A DNA stretch of 64,000 nt from positions 1 through 64,000 of the forward strand of contig NZ_JAVFVR010000003.1 in the NCBI RefSeq assembly GCF_030929595.1, written 5' to 3'. Position 1 is the first letter of the stretch; the number at the start of each line of letters is the position of its first letter. Below are positions 9,133 to 16,802 of the stretch, piece after piece. Both the position numbers and the translations under genes were made by a program. The notes below the pieces were generated by a model. The model was not told the DNA's origin. It worked only from the letters and a program-made list of their open reading frames with translations, and did not search any database. The DNA is from Flavobacterium sp. LHD-85 (GTDB taxonomy: Bacteria; Bacteroidota; Bacteroidia; Flavobacteriales; Flavobacteriaceae).

Positions 9133-10014
9133 ATGACTAAATTTAGTATAGCTCTTTTTTCGTTTTTATCGTTTCAGGTTTTTTCTCAAGGCACGAATGA
9201 ACTTCGAGATCAATTGCAACAAATTATTTCGAGTAAAAGTGCAACTTTAGGTGTTTCTATTAAAAGTATTGAAGATAAGGATACTTTAAGCATTAACGGA
9301 CATTTAAAAATGCCGATGATGAGTGTATTTAAATTTCATATTGCTTTGGCGGTTCTGCATAAAGTTGATGAAGGAAAACTTAATCTTGCTCAGGAAATCT
9401 TTGTGAAAAAGAAAGATTTGAAGGAAGATACATGGAGTCCGATGAAAGTAGATTATCCAGAGGGAAATGTAAATTTGACTTTAGATAAAATACTTCGCTA
9501 CACGGTTTCGCATAGTGACAATAACGGATGTGACATTTTGATCGATTTAGTCGGAGGTACAAAGTACATTCAAAAGTTTATAAGTGATCAGGGTATCAAG
9601 GATTTCGTTATTAAAATGAACGAAGACCAAATGAAGACGTGGAAAAATCTTTATGTCAATACCACAACCCCAATGGCAACAACAGAATTGCTGGAGAAGT
9701 TTTTTAAAGGTGAGGTTTTAAAAGAAGAAACAACAAAGTATTTATATCAAATAATGGTTGAAACTTCAAGAGGTCTTACTTGGATGAAAGCTGGACTTCC
9801 TGAAAACACTGAACTAGCACACAGAACTGGAATTTCGGGAACAAATGATAATAATCTGAGAGTTGCAATGAATGATGTTGGAATTGTAAAACTTCCAAAT
9901 GGAAAACATTTTATTCTTTCTGTTTATTTGAAAGATATTACAGAGAAAAAAGAGGACACAGAAAAAATAATAGCGGACGTAACAAAAGCAGTTTGGGATT
10001 ATTTTATTAGATAA
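9133..10014 (+). CDS. Class A beta-lactamase (A2-like)
   Basis: 293 residues with a signal peptide ending near VFSQG. The active-site motifs are SxxK at S64-K67 (SVFK), SDN at S128-N130, omega-loop glutamate in NEDQM (E164), and RTG at R231-G233 in place of the usual KTG. It hydrolyses beta-lactams in the periplasm by the serine mechanism. The length and the NEDQM loop resemble subclass A2 enzymes of Bacteroidota (PER/CGA-type), but substrate range cannot be read from sequence. It sits between scoA and scoB in the same direction, flanked by direct repeats, and has no regulator beside it. It may be expressed from the scoA promoter. Confidence 0.93.
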   Translation: MTKFSIALFSFLSFQVFSQGTNELRDQLQQIISSKSATLGVSIKSIEDKDTLSINGHLKMPMMSVFKFHIALAVLHKVDEGKLNLAQEIFVKKKDLKEDTWSPMKVDYPEGNVNLTLDKILRYTVSHSDNNGCDILIDLVGGTKYIQKFISDQGIKDFVIKMNEDQMKTWKNLYVNTTTPMATTELLEKFFKGEVLKEETTKYLYQIMVETSRGLTWMKAGLPENTELAHRTGISGTNDNNLRVAMNDVGIVKLPNGKHFILSVYLKDITEKKEDTEKIIADVTKAVWDYFIR

Positions 10015-10024
10015 TTAGACAATA

Positions 10025-10115
10025 TGTCAATTAGATAATTAATTTAGATTGTGTTAAGCATTTTCTAATTATCAAATTGACTAATTGGCACATTAAAAAG
10101 ACACATTAAAAAATT
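10025..10115. repeat. Direct repeat copy 2 flanking the beta-lactamase gene
   Basis: Near-copy of 9055-9131: CAATTAGATAATTAATT, GATTGTGT and ATCAAATTGACTAATTGGCA are shared. The block ends directly at the scoB start and carries a short extra duplication of ACACATTAAAAA. Confidence 0.88.
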
Positions 10116-10772
10116 ATGGCACTTAGTAAAGAAGATATAGCAAAGCGAATTGCAAAAGAGGTAAAAGACCGTTATTTCGTGAATCTTGGAATTGGAATTC
10201 CAACTTTGGTAGCGAATTATGTTAGGGAAGATATAGCAGTAGAGTTCCAAAGTGAAAATGGAGTTCTTGGAATGGGGCCTTTTCCTTTTGAAGGAGAAGA
10301 AGATGCCGATGTTATTAATGCAGGAAAACAAACTATTACGACGCTTCCAGGAGCAAGTTTCTTTGATTCGGCTTTTAGTTTCGGAATGATTCGCAGCCAA
10401 AAAGTAGATTTGACAATTCTAGGAGCAATGGAAGTTTCTGAAAACGGAGACATTGCCAACTGGAAAATTCCTGGCAAAATGGTAAAAGGAATGGGAGGCG
10501 CAATGGATTTGGTAGCTTCTGCTGAAAATATCATCGTTGCCATGATGCACGTAAACAAAGCAGGAGAGCCAAAAATCTTAAAAAGATGCACTTTGCCATT
10601 AACAGGCGTAGGATGCGTTAAAAAGGTTGTAACCGAGCTTGCAGTTCTCGAAGTAACAGAAAAAGGTTTTAAGCTCTTAGAACGAGCGCCAGGTATCTCA
10701 GTTGAGCACATCGTTGCTTCAACTGAAGCTGATTTGATCATTGAAGGAGAAATTCCTGAGATGTCAATTTAG
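10116..10772 (+). CDS. scoB: 3-oxoacid CoA-transferase subunit B
   Basis: 218 residues. The SENG motif carries the catalytic glutamate (E47 in EFQSENGVLGMG) that forms the enzyme-CoA thioester. NLGIGIPTLV and GAMDLV segments match family I beta subunits. It pairs with ScoA at 8339-9040. The stop is followed by a repeat-wrapped terminator. The gene is intact despite the insertion upstream. Confidence 0.94.
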   Translation: MALSKEDIAKRIAKEVKDRYFVNLGIGIPTLVANYVREDIAVEFQSENGVLGMGPFPFEGEEDADVINAGKQTITTLPGASFFDSAFSFGMIRSQKVDLTILGAMEVSENGDIANWKIPGKMVKGMGGAMDLVASAENIIVAMMHVNKAGEPKILKRCTLPLTGVGCVKKVVTELAVLEVTEKGFKLLERAPGISVEHIVASTEADLIIEGEIPEMSI

Positions 10773-10778
10773 AGGGAA

Positions 10779-10887
10779 TTGCCGCAAAGGTACAAAGACT
10801 CAAAGTTTATTAAATAAAAAAACCGTCCAAAAGGGCGGTTTTTATTTTTACTTAAAAAATCTTTGAGTCTTTGTGCCTTTGCGGCAA
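10779..10887. repeat. Inverted repeat wrapped around a terminator (CAAAG family)
   Basis: The left arm 10779-10808 (TTGCCGCAAAGG, CAAAGACTCAAAG) and right arm 10858-10887 are reverse complements at about 28 of 30 positions. They enclose the terminator at 10816-10846. Related arms recur at 14039-14156, 42306-42466, 54370-54408 and 59287-59371. Confidence 0.9.
10816..10846. terminator. Bidirectional terminator between scoB and outer membrane protein gene
   Basis: Stem AAAAACCGtCC / GGgCGGTTTTT with A-rich and T-rich flanks, between converging genes. Confidence 0.85.
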
Positions 10888-10895
10888 AAAAAATA

Positions 10896-11423
10896 TTATA
10901 AATTAAATGAAGCTCCTAAACTAAAAGTCGCTTGATTATTTAAATGATAGAAAGGATCATTATTTGAACCGTATTTTGCGATTGGGAATCCGATTTCTGT
11001 GAAAACACCAAATCCGTCAGTAAAGAAGTAACGACCTCCAACATGACCTCCAAAATTATGTAAACCTAAGCTTAATCCAGGGTAAACGTCTAATTCTTTT
11101 ACACCAATCACACTAGATAAGTTAGCATTGATTCTTGCTTTTGCATCAAAACGATCTGAGAAATCTGGCTCAGCATCATAGTAAGCATCAGAACTACCGT
11201 GGTAGAAACCATTAAAATTATCAAATCCTAGGATGTAGTTAGCCACAAAACCAAAAGAGAAATTTTCTCCTAAACCAAAATCAACAGAACCTTGAATTCC
11301 AGAACCACCATCTTGTAAATTAGCTCCTACGTTTACTTTAATATCTCCCTTTCCTTTGAAAGCTTCTTGAGCATTAACAAATCCGAATGTCACTAAAAAC
11401 AAAAGTGTAATAACCTTTTTCAT
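10896..11423 (-). CDS. Outer membrane beta-barrel protein, DUF6646-like
   Basis: 175 residues with a signal peptide (cleavage after VNAQ), then alternating hydrophobic/polar strands rich in Gly and aromatics, such as NFSFGFVANYILGF, ending in FSLGASFNL with a terminal hydrophobic residue typical of outer membrane barrels. The size and the opening FKGKGDIKVNVGAN fit the small Bacteroidota family DUF6646, recalled from memory. No enzymatic motif is seen. It is probably a small outer membrane protein of unknown role. It stands alone, converging on scoB. Confidence 0.82.
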   Translation of the reverse strand: MKKVITLLFLVTFGFVNAQEAFKGKGDIKVNVGANLQDGGSGIQGSVDFGLGENFSFGFVANYILGFDNFNGFYHGSSDAYYDAEPDFSDRFDAKARINANLSSVIGVKELDVYPGLSLGLHNFGGHVGGRYFFTDGFGVFTEIGFPIAKYGSNNDPFYHLNNQATFSLGASFNL

Positions 11424-11451
11424 AAAAATTTAATATTAATTATTGTGGCAG

Positions 11452-11459
11452 CAAATGTA
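11452..11459 (-). promoter_or_regulatory. Putative -7 box for the small outer membrane protein
   Basis: TACATTTG on the minus strand, 28 bp before the ATG at 11423, matches TAnnTTTG exactly. No TTG element was found at the expected distance. Confidence 0.45.
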
Positions 11460-11472
11460 ATTTTTAAATAAA

Positions 11473-12207
11473 TTAATTCCTACCTTTTTCGTTAAAATAG
11501 AGTTCGTTTAATGGCTCGCTTTGCCAGTATTCCTTGGTATCGATGTCTAGAATAGTAAGCGGACCTCTAAATGCAGCGCCTGTATCTACATTCCATACAC
11601 AAGCTCTATTTACAGGAACCGTTTCGCCGATTCGGGTAACTGGAGTATGGCCAATATAAACTTCCTTATAAACGGTAAATCTTTTAGGATAGTGTAAGTC
11701 GTCTTCCTTTAATTTTGGGTCTAATGAAAGAGCTGTTTCCCAAAGCGTTCTGTCCCAGTAAAATAGCTTTGAAAAATATTCCCATTTTATGCCATTTAAA
11801 TTAGTGAATCCAGCGTGTACAAACAAACGATTCTGCTCATCAAGATAATAATCCTGAAGACTTTCTAGGAATTCGATATGAACTTTCTTTTTCTCTTCCG
11901 AAATCTTGGCATAACCTTCAACAGTCGCTTTTCCGCCATGTTTAAACCATGTTTCTTCGTCTAGATCATCGTGTCTGTTTTCTAGCCACTCTAAAGCAAG
12001 CTGGTCGTGATTTCCTCTTATGCAGATGCAGTTTTGTTTGCTTTTTAAATCAATCAAATAGTCAATTACTTCAACAGACTGACTCCAGCCGTCAACATAA
12101 TCGCCCAAAAAAATTAGAGTATCTTCTGTAGTAACTTTGGCTCTCTCGAGTACTTGTTCAAGTGCAAGTAATCCGCCATGAATGTCACCTATAACAAATG
12201 TTCGCAT
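11473..12207 (-). CDS. PPP-family metallophosphatase
   Basis: 244 residues. The metal-binding motifs of the phosphoprotein phosphatase superfamily are in order: GDIHG near the N-terminus, GDYVDGW (variant of GDxVDRG), GNHDQ, then VHAG and a late IGHTP. It is likely a Mn-dependent serine/threonine or small-molecule phosphatase in the cytoplasm. The D-G-W replacement of D-R-G is common in the bacterial PrpA/ApaH-like branch. It is divergent from dinB. The substrate is not readable. Confidence 0.9.
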   Translation of the reverse strand: MRTFVIGDIHGGLLALEQVLERAKVTTEDTLIFLGDYVDGWSQSVEVIDYLIDLKSKQNCICIRGNHDQLALEWLENRHDDLDEETWFKHGGKATVEGYAKISEEKKKVHIEFLESLQDYYLDEQNRLFVHAGFTNLNGIKWEYFSKLFYWDRTLWETALSLDPKLKEDDLHYPKRFTVYKEVYIGHTPVTRIGETVPVNRACVWNVDTGAAFRGPLTILDIDTKEYWQSEPLNELYFNEKGRN

Positions 12208-12231
12208 TATTTAATTTTTCGAGTAGAAGAA

Positions 12232-12239
12232 CAAAAATA
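12232..12239 (-). promoter_or_regulatory. Putative -7 box for the metallophosphatase
   Basis: TATTTTTG on the minus strand, 24 bp before the ATG. No TTG partner was seen. Confidence 0.4.
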
Positions 12240-12335
12240 GAAAGAATAATTGGTTTGAACTCATCGAATTCAGATTCTTTAAAAATTGATATGATTTATA
12301 ACTGTTTACAGTACTTTTTTATTGTTTTTCCTCAG

Positions 12336-12343
12336 TAAATTTG
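12336..12343 (+). promoter_or_regulatory. Putative -7 box for dinB, implying a very short leader
   Basis: TAAATTTG matches TAnnTTTG exactly and ends 4 bp before the dinB ATG, so transcription would begin at or next to the start codon. No TTG is seen at the usual spacing. Confidence 0.5.
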
Positions 12344-12347
12344 CAAA

Positions 12348-13430
12348 ATGTCTGACACACCAACATATCGCAAAATCATTCACATCGATATGGATGCTTT
12401 TTATGCATCGGTAGAGCAGATGGACAATCCAGAATTAAGAGGAAAACCTGTTGCTGTTGGTGGTTCTGAGAATCGAGGCGTGGTTTCGGCAGCAAGTTAC
12501 GAAGCTAGAAAGTTTGGCGTGCGAAGCGCTCTTAGTGGGGTTTTGGCCAAAAAGTACTGTCCTGAAATTATATTTGTTAGACCAAGATTTGATCGATACA
12601 AAGAGATTTCATCCAAAATCCATAAGATCTTTCATGATTACACTGATTTAGTCGAGCCACTTTCGCTTGACGAAGCTTATTTGGATGTTACCAAAAACAA
12701 AAAAGGAAATCCAAGCGCTAGTCTTTTGGCTCAGGAAATTAGACAAAGGATTTTTAATGAAGTGGGGCTTACTGCTTCTGCCGGCATTTCAATCAATAAA
12801 TTTGTTGCCAAAATTGCCAGCGATTATAATAAGCCAAACGGACAAAAAACAGTAAATCCAGATGAAGTAGAAGCTTTTCTGGAAGATCTGCCTATTCGTA
12901 AGTTTTATGGAGTTGGGAAAGTCACGACAGAAAAAATGTATCAGCTCGGAATTTTTACTGGAACCGATTTGAAAAGCAAATCTCTAGAGTTTTTAGAGAA
13001 GCACTTCGGAAAATCTGGAACCTTTTATTATCATGTTGTTCGCGGGATTCATAATAGCGAAGTGAAATCTTCTCGAATCACTAAATCAGTAGCGGCAGAA
13101 CATACTTTTGATGTGAATTTGTCTTCTGAGATTTTTATGATGCAACAGTTGGAGCGTATTGCAACTTCGTTAGAAAAACGCCTGCAAAGACATAATATTT
13201 CGGGAAAAACCATTACGCTCAAAATCAAATACAGCGATTTTTCGCAACAGACAAGAAGCAAAACTCTGCCTTATTTTATTTCTGATAAGAGTTTGATCAT
13301 GGAAAACGTTGAGGAATTATTATATCAGGAAAAGATGAAAGATTCTGTGCGATTGCTCGGAATTTCGTTGAGCAATTTGAATAACGAGGTGAAAAAAGCA
13401 GTTGTAGTGCAGTTAAAGTTTACTTTTTAA
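12348..13430 (+). CDS. dinB: DNA polymerase IV
   Basis: 360 residues, usual Pol IV length. The Y-family palm carries the metal ligands in HIDMDAFYASVEQ and SLDEAYLDV, with the VAVGG and AASYEARKFGV fingers segments, a helix-hairpin-helix thumb (KFYGVGKVT) and a little-finger domain. The C-terminus QLKFTF resembles a beta-clamp binding peptide. It performs translesion DNA synthesis. No LexA-like operator was recognised upstream. The -7 box next to the ATG suggests a leaderless or nearly leaderless mRNA. Confidence 0.95.
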   Translation: MSDTPTYRKIIHIDMDAFYASVEQMDNPELRGKPVAVGGSENRGVVSAASYEARKFGVRSALSGVLAKKYCPEIIFVRPRFDRYKEISSKIHKIFHDYTDLVEPLSLDEAYLDVTKNKKGNPSASLLAQEIRQRIFNEVGLTASAGISINKFVAKIASDYNKPNGQKTVNPDEVEAFLEDLPIRKFYGVGKVTTEKMYQLGIFTGTDLKSKSLEFLEKHFGKSGTFYYHVVRGIHNSEVKSSRITKSVAAEHTFDVNLSSEIFMMQQLERIATSLEKRLQRHNISGKTITLKIKYSDFSQQTRSKTLPYFISDKSLIMENVEELLYQEKMKDSVRLLGISLSNLNNEVKKAVVVQLKFTF

Positions 13431-13488
13431 TAACAATTTTGAAAAGTTCAAAAAAAGGTTTTAGATATGAATAACAAGATTTTTCTGC

Positions 13489-13496
13489 TATCTTTG
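13489..13496 (+). promoter_or_regulatory. Putative -7 box for the PAS protein gene
   Basis: TATCTTTG, an exact TAnnTTTG match, 38 bp before the ATG at 13535. Confidence 0.5.
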
Positions 13497-13534
13497 AGTA
13501 AAAAGATTTTATCTGTCTTCTGAATTGATTTTGT

Positions 13535-14035
13535 ATGAAAAATAGAAATTCCGATGATCCGCTACAGCGAAATTCAGTTCCAATTCTTTCTTGGGATTTT
13601 CACTACGAATATCTGAACGAGCTAAAAGCATTAAATACTGATTTAAAAAGGGTAAGCCAAATCTCTAATGAATTTATCTGGGACGAAAATGAGCTTAACA
13701 TTCAGGAAAGAATCAAAAATGAAGTGGTTTTAATAACCGACTTAGATTTGAAAATAGTTTTCGCGTCAAGCGGAATAAAAAAAATGACGGGCTATAAGGA
13801 AGAAGAAATCTTAGGAAAAACGCCAAAGATGTTTCAAGGCCCAGCAACTTCGCAAAAAGATTTAAAGGAAATTAGAGAAGCGGTAAAAAAGCAAATTCCT
13901 TTTGCCAAAACCCTCGAAAATTATAGAAAAAACGGCCAAACGTATAAGTGCAAAATTGATGCTTTGCCAGTTTATAACTTGAAAGGCGAAATATCACATT
14001 TTATAGCCTTTGAAAAACAGGATTTAAGCTCGTAG
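13535..14035 (+). CDS. Stand-alone LOV-like PAS domain protein without the photoactive Cys
   Basis: 166 residues: a helical N-terminus (~1-60) and one PAS domain (~62-162). The segment GKTPKMFQG (94-102) aligns with the LOV core GxNCRFLQG, but the flavin-adduct Cys is Pro97. The following DLKEIREAV and NYRKNGQTYKCKIDALPV also look LOV-like. No output domain is attached. It could bind a ligand or partner, or be a flavin-binding redox or light sensor that does not form the adduct; sequence cannot decide. It is followed by a convergent terminator shared with fumarase. Confidence 0.85.
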   Translation: MKNRNSDDPLQRNSVPILSWDFHYEYLNELKALNTDLKRVSQISNEFIWDENELNIQERIKNEVVLITDLDLKIVFASSGIKKMTGYKEEEILGKTPKMFQGPATSQKDLKEIREAVKKQIPFAKTLENYRKNGQTYKCKIDALPVYNLKGEISHFIAFEKQDLSS

Positions 14036-14038
14036 TTA

Positions 14039-14156
14039 TTTTGCAACAAAGGCACTAAGACGCGAAGATTTTTTTTAAAGAAGGGAAAAAGAAAGCCACC
14101 TATTGGTGGCTTTTATTATAAAAAACTTTGTGTCTTAGTGCCTTTGTGGCAAAACA
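14039..14156. repeat. Inverted repeat wrapped around a terminator (CAAAG family)
   Basis: The left arm (14039-14075, ACAAAGGCACTAAGAC) and right arm (14120-14156, GTCTTAGTGCCTTTGT) are near-perfect reverse complements. Between them lies a terminator at 14090-14118. The architecture is the same as at 10779-10887. Confidence 0.9.
14090..14118. terminator. Terminator between converging PAS and fumarase genes
   Basis: Stem AAAGCCACC / GGTGGCTTT with loop TATT, flanked by A-rich and T-rich sequence. Confidence 0.85.
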
Positions 14157-14159
14157 CTT

Positions 14160-15764
14160 TTATAAGTTAGCAAAGAAGTCATTTCCTTTATCATCAGTGA
14201 TAATAAAAGCAGGGAAATCTTTAACCGTGATTTTACGTACAGCTTCCATTCCTAATTCTTCAAAGTCAACCACTTCCACTTTTAAGATATTATCTTGAGC
14301 TAGAATCGCAGCAGGCCCTCCAATAGAACCTAAATAGAATCCGCCGTATTTGTTGCAGGCATCAGTAACTTGTTTAGTACGGTTTCCTTTTGCCAGCATA
14401 ATCATACTTCCGCCATTTTTCTGGAATTCATCTACATAAACGTCCATACGTCCAGCAGTTGTTGGTCCGAAACTTCCAGAAGCCATTCCGTCTGGAGTTT
14501 TTGCTGGACCAGCGTAATACACTGGGTGATTTTTGAAATAGTCAGGCATTGGTTTTCCAGCGTCTAACAATTCTTTGATTTTTGCGTGCGCAATATCTCG
14601 AGCTACAATTACAGTTCCGTTAAGTTTTAAACGAGTTTTAACTGGATATTGAGACAATTTTGCTAGAATATCTGCCATTGGCTGATCTAAATCAATTTCT
14701 ACTGGAGCCTCCAAATGTGGAGCCGTTTCTGGTAAAAACTGTTTTGGGTTTACTTCTAATTGCTCAACGAAGATTCCATCTTTCGTAATTTTTCCTTTAA
14801 TGTTTCTGTCTGCAGAACAAGAAACCCCTAATCCAACCGGACAAGAAGCCGCGTGACGAGGCAAACGGATTACACGAACGTCATGTGTGAAATATTTTCC
14901 TCCAAATTGTGCTCCAATGGCACTTTCTTGGCAGATTTTCTGAACTCTTTCTTCCCATTCGTGATCACGGAAAGCTTGACCAGCCATGTTTCCTGAAGTA
15001 GGCAAGTGATCATAATATCCAGCAGAAGCTTTTTTAACAGCGCTTAAGTTGGCTTCAGCAGAAGTTCCACCAATTACTAATGCTAAGTGGTATGGAGGAC
15101 AAGCAGAAGTTCCTAAATCTTTGATTTTTGTGCGAATGAATTCGTCAAGCGATTTTTCATTCAACAAAGATTTAGTTTGCTGATATAAATATGTTTTGTT
15201 TGCAGATCCTCCTCCTTTTGCCATAAACAAAAAGTCGTAAGAAGTTCCTTTTTTAGCATAAATATCAATTTGCGCCGGAAGATTTGATCCTGAGTTTTTC
15301 TCTTCAAACATCGAAATCGGAACAATCTGCGAATAACGTAAGTTTCTTTTTTGATAAGTATTAAAAATACCGCGGCTTAACCATTCTGCATCATCAACAC
15401 CCGTAAAAATGCTTTCGCCTTTTTTAGCCATTACGATAGCAGTTCCCGTATCTTGACAGCTTGGTAATTGGCCTTCGGCAGCTACAGAAGCATTTTGAAG
15501 CAAATTGTAAGCTACAAAACGATCGTTGTCTGTTGCTTCTGGATCGTCAAGAATTTTTCTTAGTTTTTGCAAGTGAGTCGTTCTCAACATAAACGAAACA
15601 TCTGTCAAAGCTTCTTCAGCTAATAATTCTAAACCTTTTGGGTCAACGGTTAAAACTTCACGTTCTCCAAATTGTTCTACTTTCACAAAATCAGAAGTGA
15701 TTTTGCGGTACTGCGTATCATCCTTTAAGATCGGATAAGGATCTTGGTATATAAAATCGATCAT
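14160..15764 (-). CDS. fumA: Class I fumarate hydratase ([4Fe-4S])
   Basis: 534 residues. The three cluster cysteines are C103 (LPSCQDTG), C222 (GTSACPPYH) and C316 (GVSCSADR). Their spacing of 119 and 94 residues equals that of characterised class I fumarases as I recall it. The C-terminal half carries the beta domain with GPTTAGRMD and MIMLAKGN. It interconverts fumarate and malate in the TCA cycle and is oxygen-sensitive. It is a single-gene unit with its own -7 box and shares a terminator with the PAS gene. Confidence 0.95.
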   Translation of the reverse strand: MIDFIYQDPYPILKDDTQYRKITSDFVKVEQFGEREVLTVDPKGLELLAEEALTDVSFMLRTTHLQKLRKILDDPEATDNDRFVAYNLLQNASVAAEGQLPSCQDTGTAIVMAKKGESIFTGVDDAEWLSRGIFNTYQKRNLRYSQIVPISMFEEKNSGSNLPAQIDIYAKKGTSYDFLFMAKGGGSANKTYLYQQTKSLLNEKSLDEFIRTKIKDLGTSACPPYHLALVIGGTSAEANLSAVKKASAGYYDHLPTSGNMAGQAFRDHEWEERVQKICQESAIGAQFGGKYFTHDVRVIRLPRHAASCPVGLGVSCSADRNIKGKITKDGIFVEQLEVNPKQFLPETAPHLEAPVEIDLDQPMADILAKLSQYPVKTRLKLNGTVIVARDIAHAKIKELLDAGKPMPDYFKNHPVYYAGPAKTPDGMASGSFGPTTAGRMDVYVDEFQKNGGSMIMLAKGNRTKQVTDACNKYGGFYLGSIGGPAAILAQDNILKVEVVDFEELGMEAVRKITVKDFPAFIITDDKGNDFFANL

Positions 15765-15779
15765 TGTTTTGTTTTTTTA

Positions 15780-15787
15780 CAAATTTA
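15780..15787 (-). promoter_or_regulatory. Putative -7 box for fumarase
   Basis: TAAATTTG on the minus strand, 15 bp before the fumarase ATG, an exact TAnnTTTG match. Confidence 0.5.
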
Positions 15788-15839
15788 GAAATTATTTACC
15801 TAAGAAAGAATTTGAATTAGAACTCTTCTGCAGATGTTT

Positions 15840-16589
15840 TTATTCTGAAGCATTAAATTGATCAAACGTCATCTTTTTTTCAAAGTACGGTTTGTCTCTG
15901 GCTGACAATAACATCTTTTTCCATTTTTTGTCTTTAAGTTCAAAAGATATTGAGTCTGAGTGAGAAAGGATTCCCATGTCAAGGTTCTCGTCTTCGTCTG
16001 CAGGTACAAATGCAACAGTTTTGCAATAAAAGGATTTTGGGTCAGAATCGGTAGAAGGGTTTATTATTTCAACCCAGCTTCCCCAGCCGCTGTCAGACAT
16101 AGAGCTCCATTGGTGAACCAATTGTAATCCGTTATTTTTTAGATAAAACAAGTAGTTGTCATGCGAATAACCGCAAGCAGGATATCCAAATGTGATCTGT
16201 ATAAACGGAGAATTTTTAGAAGTTTCAGATGTTAAACCATAAGAGGCTGTCCACTCAGAACCTTTTTGAACACTTTTTATCGCAACTTTAGAAGATGCGG
16301 TTTTGGTTTTATTCTGATAAAAGTCTAAGCGGTATTTTGCAGTAACAATACTGTCTTTATCAGCTTGCTGATCTACCAAATGTGCTAGGATAAAATCTGT
16401 AGAAGATTCTGTTTCGCCAGTAAAAATGGCCACAGTGTCTGTTTTAATAATTTTGTCATCAGCTGAAACTTCTAGGGTCTCTTGAGGTTCAATGATTTCT
16501 GCTGTTGTTGGTGGTGCAGCATCTGTAGGTTTTGTTTTTTGGCATCCGATAAAAATAAGTAGAGAGAAAAAAAGAATGTGGCTTTTCAT
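15840..16589 (-). CDS. Lipoprotein of unknown function
   Basis: 249 residues with a lipoprotein signal peptide and lipobox FIGC (C16), followed by a Pro/Thr/Glu-rich linker to about residue 45 and a globular beta-rich domain. I do not recognise the family. Acidic runs (PADEDENLDMG) and paired Cys (YPACGY, FYCKTV) are visible. It sits upstream of fumarase in the same direction but 75 bp away, so co-transcription is uncertain. Confidence 0.82.
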   Translation of the reverse strand: MKSHILFFSLLIFIGCQKTKPTDAAPPTTAEIIEPQETLEVSADDKIIKTDTVAIFTGETESSTDFILAHLVDQQADKDSIVTAKYRLDFYQNKTKTASSKVAIKSVQKGSEWTASYGLTSETSKNSPFIQITFGYPACGYSHDNYLFYLKNNGLQLVHQWSSMSDSGWGSWVEIINPSTDSDPKSFYCKTVAFVPADEDENLDMGILSHSDSISFELKDKKWKKMLLSARDKPYFEKKMTFDQFNASE

Positions 16590-16802
16590 TTTTTGGGGAT
16601 ATTTTAATTGTTTTTTTATTTCTAGAGAAACCTCTAAAATATAAAATTATCGGAATTTTTTGAAGAAAAAATCAAAAAGAAGCACATGAATAATTTGTAT
16701 AATTACATTCATGGCTTCTTTTAAAACTTTAATTAATTGCTCTTTATTCTTTGTAATAAAGATATTTATAGGGATTTTTTTAGTGAAAGAAATTATTCTT
16801 TT

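Noticed and set aside
9055-10115. Insertion sequence or transposon carrying bla
   Set aside because: No transposase, integrase or short target duplication is visible; the flanking direct repeats look like duplicated intergenic sequence.
10217-10741. Minus-strand 174-codon gene
   Set aside because: It is fully antisense to scoB, which has clear catalytic motifs; no homology was recognised.
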